Of a stretch of 64,000 nt of DNA, positions 55,351 to 63,985 are shown in pieces (position 1 is the first letter of the stretch; each line of letters starts with the position of its first letter). The DNA lies in assembly GCA_002835545.1 (NCBI GenBank), contig PIZK01000027.1:18696-82695 (forward strand). The letters run 5' to 3'. The notes beneath the pieces were generated by a model. The model saw only the letters and a list, made by a program, of their open reading frames with translations. It made no database searches and was not told the DNA's origin. A program made the translations under genes and the position numbers. Source of the DNA: Alteromonadales bacterium alter-6D02 (GTDB taxonomy: Bacteria > Pseudomonadota > Gammaproteobacteria > Enterobacterales > Psychrobiaceae).

Positions 55351-56880
55351 ATGACAGAACAGACTCCATTATGTGATATCGGCTTTATTGGCTTAGGTGT
55401 CATGGGGAAAAATATTGCGCTAAATCTAGCGGATAACGGCTATAAAATTGCAGCTTTTGATTTAGACCACCAAAAAGTTGATGAAATCATTGCTCAAGAT
55501 AAAATAGAGCGTAAAGAGCAAGACCCTCGTATTGTTGCATGTTCTTCATATACAGAACTATTAAGCAAACTTACTGCACCTCACCTTATTATCTTATCTG
55601 TTCCTGCGGGAGCACCCGTAGATGATGTCTGTCATAAATTAATCGATGCTGGTATTTGTGCCGACGATATCATTGTTGATACAGGTAACAGCTTATGGAC
55701 TGACACTATCGAGCGTGAAAAGCAATACCATGGTAAATTCATTTTCTTTACGACTGCCGTTTCGGGTGGAGAAGTGGGAGCCCGTTTCGGCCCTTCTTTA
55801 ATGCCTAGTGGTGACCCATACGCGTGGGCACGGATCGAGCCTATTTGGCATGCTATTTCTGCAAAGGTTTGCCCTGAAACCGGTAAAGCTCTTGAACGAA
55901 CATCAATTGACCAGCCGCTACCACAAGGCGAGCCATGTGCAACCTATATAGGCCCGGCAGGCTCTGGTCATTACGTCAAAATGGTTCACAACGGCATCGA
56001 ATATGCTGATATGCAGTTAATATGTGAAGCTTACCACGTCATGCGCGAATCGTTATCCATGACTCCTAAACAGATTGCGTCTGTTTTTAAAACATGGAAT
56101 AAAGGTGTACTAAACAGTTATTTAATGGAGATTTCTGCTGAAGTTCTTGAGCAAGACGATCCAGAAACTGGGAAGCCACTAGTCGATATTATCCTCGATA
56201 AGGCAGGACAAAAGGGCACTGGCTTGTGGACAGCTGTCAGCGCTCTTGAGGTAGGAAGCCCGGCAGCAACCATCGCTCAATCAGTATTTGCTCGTTCTTT
56301 ATCGACATTGAAGCATGCACGTATCAGAGCTGCAAAGTTGCTAGAAGGGCCTGAGCCGCAAGTGGTTAGTGAAGAACAACGACTACAATCTATTGAACAA
56401 TTACATGATGCATTATATTGCTCGAAGATTGTTGCTTACGCCCAAGGCTTTCAACTAATTAAGTTAGCAGCGAGACAGCAAAAATGGCCTTTAGATTTCG
56501 GCGGTATTGCCAAAATTTGGCGTGCTGGCTGTATTATCCGTGCTGCCTTTTTACAAAAAATTACCGATGCGTATGACCGTGATGATGAATTAGGTAACTT
56601 ATTACTCGATAGTTATTTCTCTGGCGAAGTTGCTAAATATCAGCATAACTGGCGTCAAGCCATTGCAAGTGCGACCCTTAATGGCATTCCTTGTGGTGGT
56701 TTTAGTTCAGCTTTAGCGTATTATGACTCTTACCGTACTGAAACGCTGCCAGCGAATTTATTACAAGGGCAGCGAGACTACTTCGGTGCTCACACATTTG
56801 AGCGAATCGATCAACCGGCTGGTAAGAAATTCCATGTCAAATGGTCAGAACCAGGTAGGCCATTAGTTAAAATTGATTAA
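55351..56880 (+). CDS. gnd: 6-phosphogluconate dehydrogenase, decarboxylating
   Basis: It converts 6-phosphogluconate to ribulose 5-phosphate with NADPH formation in the pentose phosphate pathway. The 509 residues start with the nucleotide-binding GLGVMGKNIALNLADNGY and contain the signature TAVSGGEVGARFGPSLMPSG and the catalytic region GPAGSGHYVKMVHNGIEY. The length is at the long end of the family. It stands alone, followed by a terminator. Confidence 0.94.
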   Translation: MTEQTPLCDIGFIGLGVMGKNIALNLADNGYKIAAFDLDHQKVDEIIAQDKIERKEQDPRIVACSSYTELLSKLTAPHLIILSVPAGAPVDDVCHKLIDAGICADDIIVDTGNSLWTDTIEREKQYHGKFIFFTTAVSGGEVGARFGPSLMPSGDPYAWARIEPIWHAISAKVCPETGKALERTSIDQPLPQGEPCATYIGPAGSGHYVKMVHNGIEYADMQLICEAYHVMRESLSMTPKQIASVFKTWNKGVLNSYLMEISAEVLEQDDPETGKPLVDIILDKAGQKGTGLWTAVSALEVGSPAATIAQSVFARSLSTLKHARIRAAKLLEGPEPQVVSEEQRLQSIEQLHDALYCSKIVAYAQGFQLIKLAARQQKWPLDFGGIAKIWRAGCIIRAAFLQKITDAYDRDDELGNLLLDSYFSGEVAKYQHNWRQAIASATLNGIPCGGFSSALAYYDSYRTETLPANLLQGQRDYFGAHTFERIDQPAGKKFHVKWSEPGRPLVKID

Positions 56881-56897
56881 CACCTAACACAAATCTT

Positions 56898-56924
56898 AAA
56901 AGCACAGTAATCTGTGCTTTTTTT
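56898..56924 (+). terminator. Intrinsic terminator after gnd
   Basis: AAAGCACAG and CTGTGCTTT pair around TAAT and are followed by seven Ts in all. Confidence 0.9.
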
Positions 56925-57032
56925 ATGTGAAATTTTTAGCGGCTCCGCACAATAATGTTTCTTTTTTAATCAGTCTATCTGTATTACACTAATAGAGTGA
57001 AATAAACAATATGCCTAACAGAGGGAGGGTTT

Positions 57033-57365
57033 ATGACACAGATTAACCCCTTGGTCGCAGGAGCTGAGATAGCTTTGGCTCGGTCATCCTCCAATTCAGC
57101 AGCCGATCAACACATCACACAAAATAGGGCGGGTTTGCCTAAACCCGACTTAGGAGAATTTAAGAAAGAAGTCGTTCAAGTCACCCAATTAGCCCGTGAA
57201 AAACAGCAACAAGAACAGGGATTACAAGCATTAAGCCAAGACAAGCCCCAAGCGAATGAGGCTATTAGAGTTTCAAGTAGTCTTGGAAAAAGTCAGTCAG
57301 TAGGGCAGTTAACAGAGACTCAAGCTATTAAAATATATAAACAAATAGCGAATATACTGACATAG
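57033..57365 (+). CDS. Small hypothetical protein, Gln-rich
   Basis: A 110-residue soluble protein with a Gln- and Lys-rich middle (REKQQQEQGLQALSQDKP) and a helical C-terminus ending in TQAIKIYKQIANILT. GGAGGG lies about 7 bases before the ATG, a strong ribosome site that supports it being real. No motif or family is recognised. It is convergent with the recombinase gene, with a gap of 8 bases. Confidence 0.62.
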   Translation: MTQINPLVAGAEIALARSSSNSAADQHITQNRAGLPKPDLGEFKKEVVQVTQLAREKQQQEQGLQALSQDKPQANEAIRVSSSLGKSQSVGQLTETQAIKIYKQIANILT

Positions 57366-57373
57366 CAACCTTT

Positions 57374-58642
57374 CTAAACTTTACGATCTTGCCCTGACAT
57401 CGCACGGTCTTTAATATTCGTTTGGATATAGTTTTTGTCTGTCGTTTCAGATGAAGCATGACCGAGTTCGTCTGCTAAATGCTTCAATGGTCGAGTTCCT
57501 GCATCTTCTGTTGCTCCGGTGTGCCTTAACCAATGTGTAGTCGCAGCCATTAAATAATTAGCGTCATCATCAAAACCATCATTATTGAGTGCTGTAATTG
57601 CTAAATCAAAACTTTGTTCAACAATCCGTCTAATTTGTCTCGCCGTCATATTACCGCTACCGCGTAGCTTATTAAGCATCGGGGTATCTTCATCTGGAGA
57701 AGGTAGGCCAATTAATCCACGATACTTACGATACCGTTGTAGATAGCTTATGTAGGCGGGTGGTACTGTGACATCACGGATCTTATTTCCTTTACCAAAG
57801 ACGGTTAAATACCAAAAGTTGTCGTTATCCTTAGTAAAATGTGACATTTTCGGTTGCCATTTACTGTGTTCGGAAAGTTCTGACACACGTAGATAGAGGC
57901 TTTTAAGTGTGGCAATAATAAACAGGTTTCGTTCAAATTTAGCATCTTTATCAGCGTGATCTCTAGTCACTCCAAGGACATATTCCCATTGAAGTTGGCT
58001 TAAGGTATCTGGTGTTTTACGTTGAACTTGCTTAATAAGAAATGGACAACTGCGTTTAACGACAGGAACATAATTCTTGTCACAAACTTCTTCCATTTGT
58101 GCATGTTTGTACAATACGCTGATGGCGGTAAAAGTAGATGTTAAAGATTCTTGCGACGGCCGATAATCATCTACATTTGCCACGCGGTTTGGGTCTTTTT
58201 TACTTAGAGATTTTGCTACTTTTGCCACGAACGGACGCCAGTTGGGATTGGATTTAAATATTCCAGCGTGTTCAATAAAACGTTGTTGAACAGACAAGCC
58301 AATCCATTGTTTGTTCGGCTGCCAGACAAAATCAATATATGCCTCGATATCTTTACGACCAACATCGAAAATTCCTTTCTCACGAACTTGCCAACAAAAT
58401 AAACACAAACGTTCTGCTTCATTTCTAAATCGTAAAAATGTGCCGTCTGATTTTCGTCCCATAATGTGTAAAAACTCTAGAACAAAGAGTAATTCTTTTG
58501 TGGCTGTTGATTTGAGACCGCCCAAGGAATTTAGAAAAGTGTCCAGTGCAGGATACTCGTTGGCCAGCGTATTATTTTGTATGGCTTGTTGCTGATACTT
58601 TATTTCCGAAAACGTATTAATGAGTGGTGTTACTGTGTACAT
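57374..58642 (-). CDS. Tyrosine recombinase / integrase-family protein
   Basis: A site-specific recombinase of 422 residues. A core-binding domain (about 30-190) precedes the catalytic domain, which shows Arg in LYLRVSELSEH, the HxxR box in THWLRHTGATE, the second His in LGHASSETT and the nucleophile Tyr in DKNYIQ. I chose ATG 58642, which has AAGG 5 bases upstream; an ATG-like start at 58675 adds a short unconserved tail. No cargo genes, phage genes or tRNA att site are seen nearby, and a perfect 17-bp inverted repeat lies 68 bases upstream. Confidence 0.9.
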   Translation of the reverse strand: MYTVTPLINTFSEIKYQQQAIQNNTLANEYPALDTFLNSLGGLKSTATKELLFVLEFLHIMGRKSDGTFLRFRNEAERLCLFCWQVREKGIFDVGRKDIEAYIDFVWQPNKQWIGLSVQQRFIEHAGIFKSNPNWRPFVAKVAKSLSKKDPNRVANVDDYRPSQESLTSTFTAISVLYKHAQMEEVCDKNYVPVVKRSCPFLIKQVQRKTPDTLSQLQWEYVLGVTRDHADKDAKFERNLFIIATLKSLYLRVSELSEHSKWQPKMSHFTKDNDNFWYLTVFGKGNKIRDVTVPPAYISYLQRYRKYRGLIGLPSPDEDTPMLNKLRGSGNMTARQIRRIVEQSFDLAITALNNDGFDDDANYLMAATTHWLRHTGATEDAGTRPLKHLADELGHASSETTDKNYIQTNIKDRAMSGQDRKV

Positions 58643-59036
58643 ATAAACCTTAGGATAATAATGATAACAAATCATAAACTTAATTAAACAGAGTCTATCT
58701 TATGATACCCCTAATGTCCAATACTTAAGAGTATTGGACATTAGGGACCTAAGTGACTGCTCTGGTGACTGATTCCGTTGTTAATCAGCCCACTAAGGCT
58801 TCATTTGCGCTGACGGATCCCCTGTGTAAACTACTGATTTATAAATATAAATTTGTCATTTGGTTTATTTATTGCGCGTCCGTACGTGAAATGTGAGCAA
58901 ACATCAGTACAATCTGCCGCCAAAAAATAATCTCAGTACCAATTATAATTAACAGATTGGCAGTTTTTAAATAATTAACTACATTAACAATGCAAATTGT
59001 GATAGTTTTCCACTTCAAATTTTAAGAGACAGAATC
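58643..59036. other. Recombinase / DUF1456 intergenic region
   Basis: This 394-base gap contains the perfect 17-bp inverted repeat at 58710-58747 and a weaker CTGATT/AATCAG pair at 58770-58789. An open stretch from GTG 58754 for about 49 codons lacks any recognisable family. I see no tRNA. Confidence 0.5.
58710..58747. repeat. Perfect 17-bp inverted repeat upstream of the recombinase gene
   Basis: CCCTAATGTCCAATACT and its exact complement AGTATTGGACATTAGGG are separated by TAAG. No T-run follows on either strand, so it is not an ordinary terminator. It may be a binding or crossover site for the adjacent recombinase, or an operator. Confidence 0.85.
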
Positions 59037-59525
59037 ATGATAAATAATTTAGTTTTACGCCGCCTACGCTATGCTTTGAATCTACGTGAAGCATCAATGG
59101 TCGAGATTTTTAAGTTAGCTGACAGAAAAATTAAAGCAGGTGAAATCAGCAATTTATTAATGCGCGAAAAACAAGAAGGTTTCGTTGAATGTGATGATGT
59201 AACTCTTGAACAGTTTCTCGATGGTTTGATTATAAAGTTACGCGGACCTCGTGACGAGTCTGCAGCACCGCTAACGAAACAAAAAGTTCGTATTAATAAC
59301 AACATCATCCTCAAAAAAATCCGTATCGCACTCGAGTTACGAGAAGACGATCTGTTAGAGATTATGCAAATTGCAGATTTTAAATTCTCTAAATCTGAGA
59401 TGAGTGCTTTTTTCCGCAAGCCAGGTTCACGACAATACAAGCCTTGTGGTGACCAAATGATTAGAAACTTTCTCATCGGTTTATGTGAAAAGAACCGACC
59501 ATCTGATGATAAAAAGAATAACTAA
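59037..59525 (+). CDS. DUF1456 family protein (YehS-like)
   Basis: A 162-residue cytoplasmic protein made of two similar halves, each starting with an N-L/I-L-R/K-R/K-I/L-R-x-AL-LRE pattern: LRRLRYALNLREASMVEIF near residue 7 and LKKIRIALELREDDLLEIM near 92. This duplication is the hallmark of DUF1456 (E. coli YehS). The function is not known. A terminator follows. Confidence 0.9.
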   Translation: MINNLVLRRLRYALNLREASMVEIFKLADRKIKAGEISNLLMREKQEGFVECDDVTLEQFLDGLIIKLRGPRDESAAPLTKQKVRINNNIILKKIRIALELREDDLLEIMQIADFKFSKSEMSAFFRKPGSRQYKPCGDQMIRNFLIGLCEKNRPSDDKKNN

Positions 59526-59537
59526 TCGTAATAATAA

Positions 59538-59568
59538 GAAAAGGGAGCGACAAGCTCCCTTTTCTTTT
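59538..59568. terminator. Bidirectional intrinsic terminator between DUF1456 and antiporter genes
   Basis: AAAAGGGAGC and GCTCCCTTTT pair around GACAA, with T-rich sequence after it and A-rich sequence before it. Confidence 0.9.
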
Positions 59569-59584
59569 CAACTATCAACCTAGT

Positions 59585-61165
59585 TTAAATAGGTTTGTTA
59601 AATAGTTTTTCTGTAACATGTTCCGCAAATCCACTACCGGCTTCTAAATAGAAGTTATAAGTAGAATGTACGCCCATCTTTTCAAGCTCGCTCTGTTGAT
59701 CAGGGTAATTTGCAATAGCAGAAACTTGACCGTCAAAACCAGATGCTTTTAATTGTTCCAAAGCAGAGATGTTTTGAATATGCTTTGGCATCGCTAACAT
59801 GACCATTTCAACTTCTGAATGGTTAATTCGTTGCCAAAAATCTGGATCGGTTGCATCAGCAAGAATAACATTGCGACCTCTCTCTTGATGTCTAACAATA
59901 CTGTCTTGGTTAATATCGACACCTGCAACAGCGTCTGGATAATGCTGTGCAATAGTTTCATAAGCACCCGTTCCAATACGTCCCATACCAAAAATAAGAA
60001 TTTTTGTATCCGCTAACTCTACTGGTCTCTCTTGATCTAAACGTTCTTTAGACTCAAAGCGCGATAAAAACTCTTCGAGTTTAACGTAAATATCATTTGA
60101 ACTGGTATTCAACGGAGAGGCTAAAATGAACGTTATAGAGACTGCAATAGCAACAACCGCGAGCCACTCACCAGAAACCCAGTCATTTGAAGCAGCTAGC
60201 GCACAAACTATCAAACCAAACTCACTAAAGTTTGCCAATGTGAATGAACTTAATAATGACGTACGAGCTCTGAGCTTAAACTGATTGGTCAGTACATAAT
60301 ATAAGATGACTTTTATAGGTAGAACTAAGACAATAATTAGAGCAGCAAATAGAGCCTCAGCAGTCAGATTTGCATTTAGTCCGATGGTTAAGAAGAAGCC
60401 AACTAGCATTAAATCTTTAAAGTTAAGTAAAGATTTAGCTAACTCCCCTGCTTTCTTATGCGGAGCAAAAATCATACCTATTATAAGTGCACCCAAATCG
60501 CCCTTTAAACCAGCAAATTCAAATGCTTGATAACCGATCAATAAAGCAAAAAAGAAGCCAAACAACGGAAGTAATTCACCGTGTTTAGAACGACTTAAAA
60601 TGACATAAAATATTGGACGGATCAGCGGTAATAGAACTAACAACCCAAGCGCATACCAGTTTGGAACTTTTCCTGTGCTAACCGCTAAAAATATAACAGC
60701 AAAGATATCCTGCATTATCAGAATACCGATGGATACCTTACCATGCAAACTTCCCATTTCACCGCGCTGTTCAAGCACTTTCACAGCAAAAACGGTACTG
60801 GAAAAGCTAAACGCAAAGCCTATCAATAAAGATGTTTGAAGTGTCAAATCAGTAAATAGCGGTAGCCCGAACTGCGCTAAAAGCATAATAAACGCAGAGA
60901 ATAAGGCGGTGCTTAACACAATGTGGATTGAAGCGGGTGCCCAGACATAAGCTTTGGTCAGGCTTTCTACACGTAATTTTAAACCGATAGTAAAAAGTAA
61001 TAAAGTGACACCTAAGTCTGCAATGTTTTGTAGTAAATCAGTTGATTGATAACCCACTAAATGTAAGATAAAGCCAGCCGCTAAAAAGCCGATCATCGGA
61101 GGTAATCTTAACTGTAAAATAACGAAGCCACAGACAAATGCTGTACTAAAGAAGATAAGTTCCAT
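59585..61165 (-). CDS. CPA2-family cation:proton antiporter with TrkA-N domain
   Basis: An inner-membrane antiporter of 526 residues. Twelve or so membrane segments fill about residues 1-360, with the family GDLGALIIGMIFAPHKKAGE and VLEQRGEMGSLHGKV segments. A C-terminal cytoplasmic RCK/TrkA-N domain starts at about 385 with the nucleotide-binding KILIFGMGRIGTGAYE and an acidic end of the second strand (VDINQ). It resembles the KefB/YbaL group but lacks the TrkA-C domain. The exported ion (K+ or Na+) is not certain. Confidence 0.9.
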   Translation of the reverse strand: MELIFFSTAFVCGFVILQLRLPPMIGFLAAGFILHLVGYQSTDLLQNIADLGVTLLLFTIGLKLRVESLTKAYVWAPASIHIVLSTALFSAFIMLLAQFGLPLFTDLTLQTSLLIGFAFSFSSTVFAVKVLEQRGEMGSLHGKVSIGILIMQDIFAVIFLAVSTGKVPNWYALGLLVLLPLIRPIFYVILSRSKHGELLPLFGFFFALLIGYQAFEFAGLKGDLGALIIGMIFAPHKKAGELAKSLLNFKDLMLVGFFLTIGLNANLTAEALFAALIIVLVLPIKVILYYVLTNQFKLRARTSLLSSFTLANFSEFGLIVCALAASNDWVSGEWLAVVAIAVSITFILASPLNTSSNDIYVKLEEFLSRFESKERLDQERPVELADTKILIFGMGRIGTGAYETIAQHYPDAVAGVDINQDSIVRHQERGRNVILADATDPDFWQRINHSEVEMVMLAMPKHIQNISALEQLKASGFDGQVSAIANYPDQQSELEKMGVHSTYNFYLEAGSGFAEHVTEKLFNKPI

Positions 61166-61228
61166 AAATGAGTATAAGTTAATACTAGGTATTAAACTTA
61201 GTTAGCCCCCCAAAAGTAGTTAAAATGA

Positions 61229-61702
61229 TTATTTAAATTCAAATAGTTCAACGTCAAAAATAAGAACAGAACCAGGAGGGATCGAGCCCGTGCTTCGGTT
61301 TTGATAACCTAATTCACTCGGAATATAGAAACGCGTTTTTTGGCCAACAACCATTAATTGTAGACCTTCTGTCCAGCCTTTTATTACCTGGTTAAGTCCG
61401 AAAGATATTGTTTCACCACGATCAACAGAGCTATCAAAGACGGTGCCGTCAATAAGTGTTCCGTGGTAGTGTACGGTTACCTTTGAGCGACTCGTTGGGT
61501 GTTCTTCCCCCGTACCTTCTGTTAATACTTTATACTGTAAACCGGAAGGAGTGACTTGGACGCCCTCTTCTAGTTTATTGGCTTCTAGAAACTGCTGCCC
61601 TATTTCTATGTTCACTTGTGCACTTTTCTTTGTTTGAGCGCTACGATTTAATAACCAAAAAATAGAAATAATGATTAAGCCGAGTATAATAAATTTTGAC
61701 AC
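61229..61702 (-). CDS. FKBP-type peptidyl-prolyl isomerase, membrane-anchored
   Basis: A 157-residue protein folding catalyst. An N-terminal hydrophobic segment (about residues 3-18) should anchor or export it. The FKBP domain shows VTVHYHGTLIDGTVFDSSVD, VIKGWTEGLQLM and RFYIPSELGYQNR, with the usual aromatic binding residues (Tyr, Phe, Trp). The start is GTG with AAGGA upstream. It is divergent from the lipoprotein gene. Confidence 0.92.
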   Translation of the reverse strand: MSKFIILGLIIISIFWLLNRSAQTKKSAQVNIEIGQQFLEANKLEEGVQVTPSGLQYKVLTEGTGEEHPTSRSKVTVHYHGTLIDGTVFDSSVDRGETISFGLNQVIKGWTEGLQLMVVGQKTRFYIPSELGYQNRSTGSIPPGSVLIFDVELFEFK

Positions 61703-61795
61703 AGTTACTTTCCTTTAAAATTGTTGTTGCAAAGATACTAAATAATTGAACATAACGATAATATTTTTTGATGTTATTCGTTAAATGGCTCCCAA

Positions 61796-62149
61796 ATGAC
61801 TAAAAATAAATATCTACGCTCCCCCCTAAAAACTATTATTGTGTCTCTAAGCGCAGTTTTTTTAAGTGCTTGTTACAGTAATTGGCCAGAGTTAGACACT
61901 GTCGCAGAATTAATAGCTTGTGACTATTCGACAAATCAATTACGTGACATTGCACAAAAACACGGTGCGACACATATAACCGATGAAGCATCTAGAACAA
62001 TATCACTTTCAAAACACGACGATGCAATAGCTATCGTTATAAACAGTGAAAGAGAAATCGTTACAGTAGCAAAAACCAAATCAACCATCACAATGCTAGG
62101 TTTACAGCGTCAACAAGGCGACGTTATCGTTGTCCGTCGCTGTGATTAA
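61796..62149 (+). CDS. Putative lipoprotein of unknown function
   Basis: A 117-residue protein with a lipoprotein signal and lipobox LSAC (Cys26). The mature part has a Cys near residue 39 and a C-terminal Cys in VVRRCD that could pair. No family is recognised. Its stop overlaps the converging thioredoxin-like gene by four bases. Confidence 0.6.
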   Translation: MTKNKYLRSPLKTIIVSLSAVFLSACYSNWPELDTVAELIACDYSTNQLRDIAQKHGATHITDEASRTISLSKHDDAIAIVINSEREIVTVAKTKSTITMLGLQRQQGDVIVVRRCD

Positions 62150-62622
62150 TTTTCTCGTTGGCTGATGACATCTAAAATATCGACTGTCCAAGTCTGATTG
62201 GGTTTTTCTACGATTCGTCCAATCTCATGGCCATGCTGATAAACGATCAATGTCGGTGTAAAGCGTAAATGATATTTCTCGTCAGCTTCTTTATTCGTAT
62301 TTACACCGATAAGTTGTAATTTTTTATTCCCGCGCTCGAATAATTTTATGAGTCTGGGTACTTCTCTTACACTGTCATGACACCATGTACCAAACAATAC
62401 GACAAATTCATAGGACTCATCGATGCGGCTCAGTGAACTTATCTCTTGTTCATCGATAATATATCGTCGATATTGATCATAAAAGTGAGCGTCACGCGTA
62501 AGAAGCTCTTGAGCGATAACAGGCCCAGTGATTGTTTTCCCTCGCGGCATTGAAAAGGCCATTTGGCTAAATAAAAATGTGACGGCTACGAAAGCCACAG
62601 CAGCAATTATTCTTACACTCAT
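62146..62622 (-). CDS. Exported thioredoxin-like protein with CHDS active site
   Basis: A 158-residue protein with a signal segment (about residues 5-24, cleavage near AFS). The thioredoxin fold shows FVVLFGTWCHDSVREVPRL, where the usual CxxC is CHDS, so only one active-site Cys remains. The cis-Pro loop is in FTPTLIVYQHG. A monothiol site suggests an isomerase, sulfur-handling or binding role rather than a dithiol reductase. The start ATG 62622 has GGGA upstream and lies two bases after the META-domain gene stop, so they form one operon. Confidence 0.82.
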   Translation of the reverse strand: MSVRIIAAVAFVAVTFLFSQMAFSMPRGKTITGPVIAQELLTRDAHFYDQYRRYIIDEQEISSLSRIDESYEFVVLFGTWCHDSVREVPRLIKLFERGNKKLQLIGVNTNKEADEKYHLRFTPTLIVYQHGHEIGRIVEKPNQTWTVDILDVISQREN

Positions 62623-62624
62623 TA

Positions 62625-63350
62625 TTAGTCCCAATCACTGGCAACAAAACTTGCGACTTGTTTTCCCTTACTATAAAAAATTAGCTCAGGCCAGTTAACT
62701 ACGAACTGGTCTGTGTCGTATAGTGCATTGAGCATCGCTCGTTCAATTTGACCAATAGTGTTTGGATAACAAGCTTTCATAGACGAACCTAACGTTGAAA
62801 ATGCTAAGTGTGAAGTTGAAAACTCATTGCTTTCGAAACTATTCACCACCGATGAAAAAAAACGATTACACCCAGAAAATCCTGTTAGTCCTTCATTTGA
62901 TAATGTCAGGTAGGGTTTTTGATCAATCGCTGTAAAGCCAGGATGTGATAACAGATCGTCAATAGTTGACACGGATTTTAACTGCCACTGTCGCTTTGCG
63001 GTTAACATCGACTTCGGTAGAAACACTTGCTTAGCCCGCGAGATTAGCGATATAAACTGATAATCAACAGTTGATTGATCTGCGGCAACACTAGTACGCG
63101 GTACTTTGTTTATCTTAATCGTTTGATAGTGCCCTTCAGAAAAATTAAAACCATCAATCCGTTGGTAAAATAATTGCCATTCATCCTCCACCAATACATT
63201 CAAACACTGCTGATTGGCGACTCCAACACAGGATACTTTAAATGGGGCCACAGTGACAACTTGCTGCTCTTCACGGGGGGTAGATTGACAAGCAATTAGT
63301 CCAAAAAATAGAAACGTTGAAGCTATTACATTGATATACTTTTTGTTCAT
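62625..63350 (-). CDS. Lipoprotein with DUF4377 and META (HslJ) domains
   Basis: A 241-residue envelope protein with lipobox LIAC (Cys21). An N-terminal DUF4377 domain shows VSCVGVANQQCLNVLVEDEWQ-type spacing and FYQRIDGFNFSEGHYQTIKI. The C-terminal META domain shows YLTLSNEGLTGFSGCNRFF and MKACYPN. Such proteins are linked to heat or envelope stress and to novobiocin resistance (HslJ), but function is not established. The ATG 63350 has GGGAG 6 bases upstream. Confidence 0.83.
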   Translation of the reverse strand: MNKKYINVIASTFLFFGLIACQSTPREEQQVVTVAPFKVSCVGVANQQCLNVLVEDEWQLFYQRIDGFNFSEGHYQTIKINKVPRTSVAADQSTVDYQFISLISRAKQVFLPKSMLTAKRQWQLKSVSTIDDLLSHPGFTAIDQKPYLTLSNEGLTGFSGCNRFFSSVVNSFESNEFSTSHLAFSTLGSSMKACYPNTIGQIERAMLNALYDTDQFVVNWPELIFYSKGKQVASFVASDWD

Positions 63351-63364
63351 AATGACTCCCAAAT

Positions 63365-63883
63365 TTAGGTCACTTTCAATCGATTATTATTGTCACGTGA
63401 TTGCTTGATGAGTTCATCACCTTGCGCCTCAGCTCCCAACTTTGCAATCCTATCGTATAAAACCACATTAACAGTTGCCGCAAGATTCATGCAACCAACC
63501 GTAGGAATATAAATAACGTCATCGCACCAAGCAACGACTTCTTTATCGAGCGAGCGATCTTCTGGGCCAAAGATATAAAAAGCGTTTTCAGGGTGCTGAT
63601 ACTCCACTAGTGAAGTTGCTCCCTCAACGAGTTCAATTGCAACAGGGACAGCGCCGTGTGGGAGAGCTTGTTGAAATGTGTCTATGTGGTTGAGTGGTAT
63701 TCGATTGGCTACATTTTTAGTATCGGTATGTAGCTTTTGCCCACGGGCAACAGCTTTATTGAAACGATTACCCGTATAAACAACGGAATTGGCATTATAA
63801 CAGCCAGCGGCGCGCATTACGGCACCAACATTATCTGGGCTTTTAGGGTCCGTTAATCCTATGTGTGCTTGTTTAGTCATCAA
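63365..63883 (-). CDS. TrmH/SpoU-family RNA methyltransferase
   Basis: A 172-residue SPOUT-fold methyltransferase for tRNA or rRNA. Motif 1 is NVGAVMRAAGCYNA near residue 18, motif 2 is FYIFGPEDRSLDKEVV near 103 and motif 3 is PTVGCMNLAATVNVVLYDR near 127. The third motif contains the knot that binds SAM. Two ATGs (63883 and 63880) are possible starts. Its RNA target cannot be told from sequence. Confidence 0.88.
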   Translation of the reverse strand: MMTKQAHIGLTDPKSPDNVGAVMRAAGCYNANSVVYTGNRFNKAVARGQKLHTDTKNVANRIPLNHIDTFQQALPHGAVPVAIELVEGATSLVEYQHPENAFYIFGPEDRSLDKEVVAWCDDVIYIPTVGCMNLAATVNVVLYDRIAKLGAEAQGDELIKQSRDNNNRLKVT

Positions 63884-63959
63884 GATGCGTTCATCGTAAA
63901 AATTGTTGGTAATTTTACGTGATGTAGCAAGGTAAGCAAGCGTCAGACCTCACTCTGCC

Positions 63960-63985
63960 AAAAAAAAGGGGCCAAAGCCCTAATG
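63960..63985 (-). terminator. Possible intrinsic terminator for a gene beyond the window
   Basis: On the minus strand GGGC and GCCC pair around TTTG and end in a run of eight Ts. It may end a minus-strand gene located past position 64000. The stem is short. Confidence 0.45.

Noticed and set aside
57374..59036. Genomic island around the tyrosine recombinase
   Set aside because: No tRNA, flanking direct repeats, phage or cargo genes are visible; the neighbours look like ordinary chromosome genes. Only the inverted repeat is kept as a finding.
59069..59476. Minus-strand open frame of 135 codons opposite the DUF1456 gene
   Set aside because: The plus frame has the duplicated DUF1456 pattern; the antisense frame is low in motif content and Ser/Arg-rich like a shadow.
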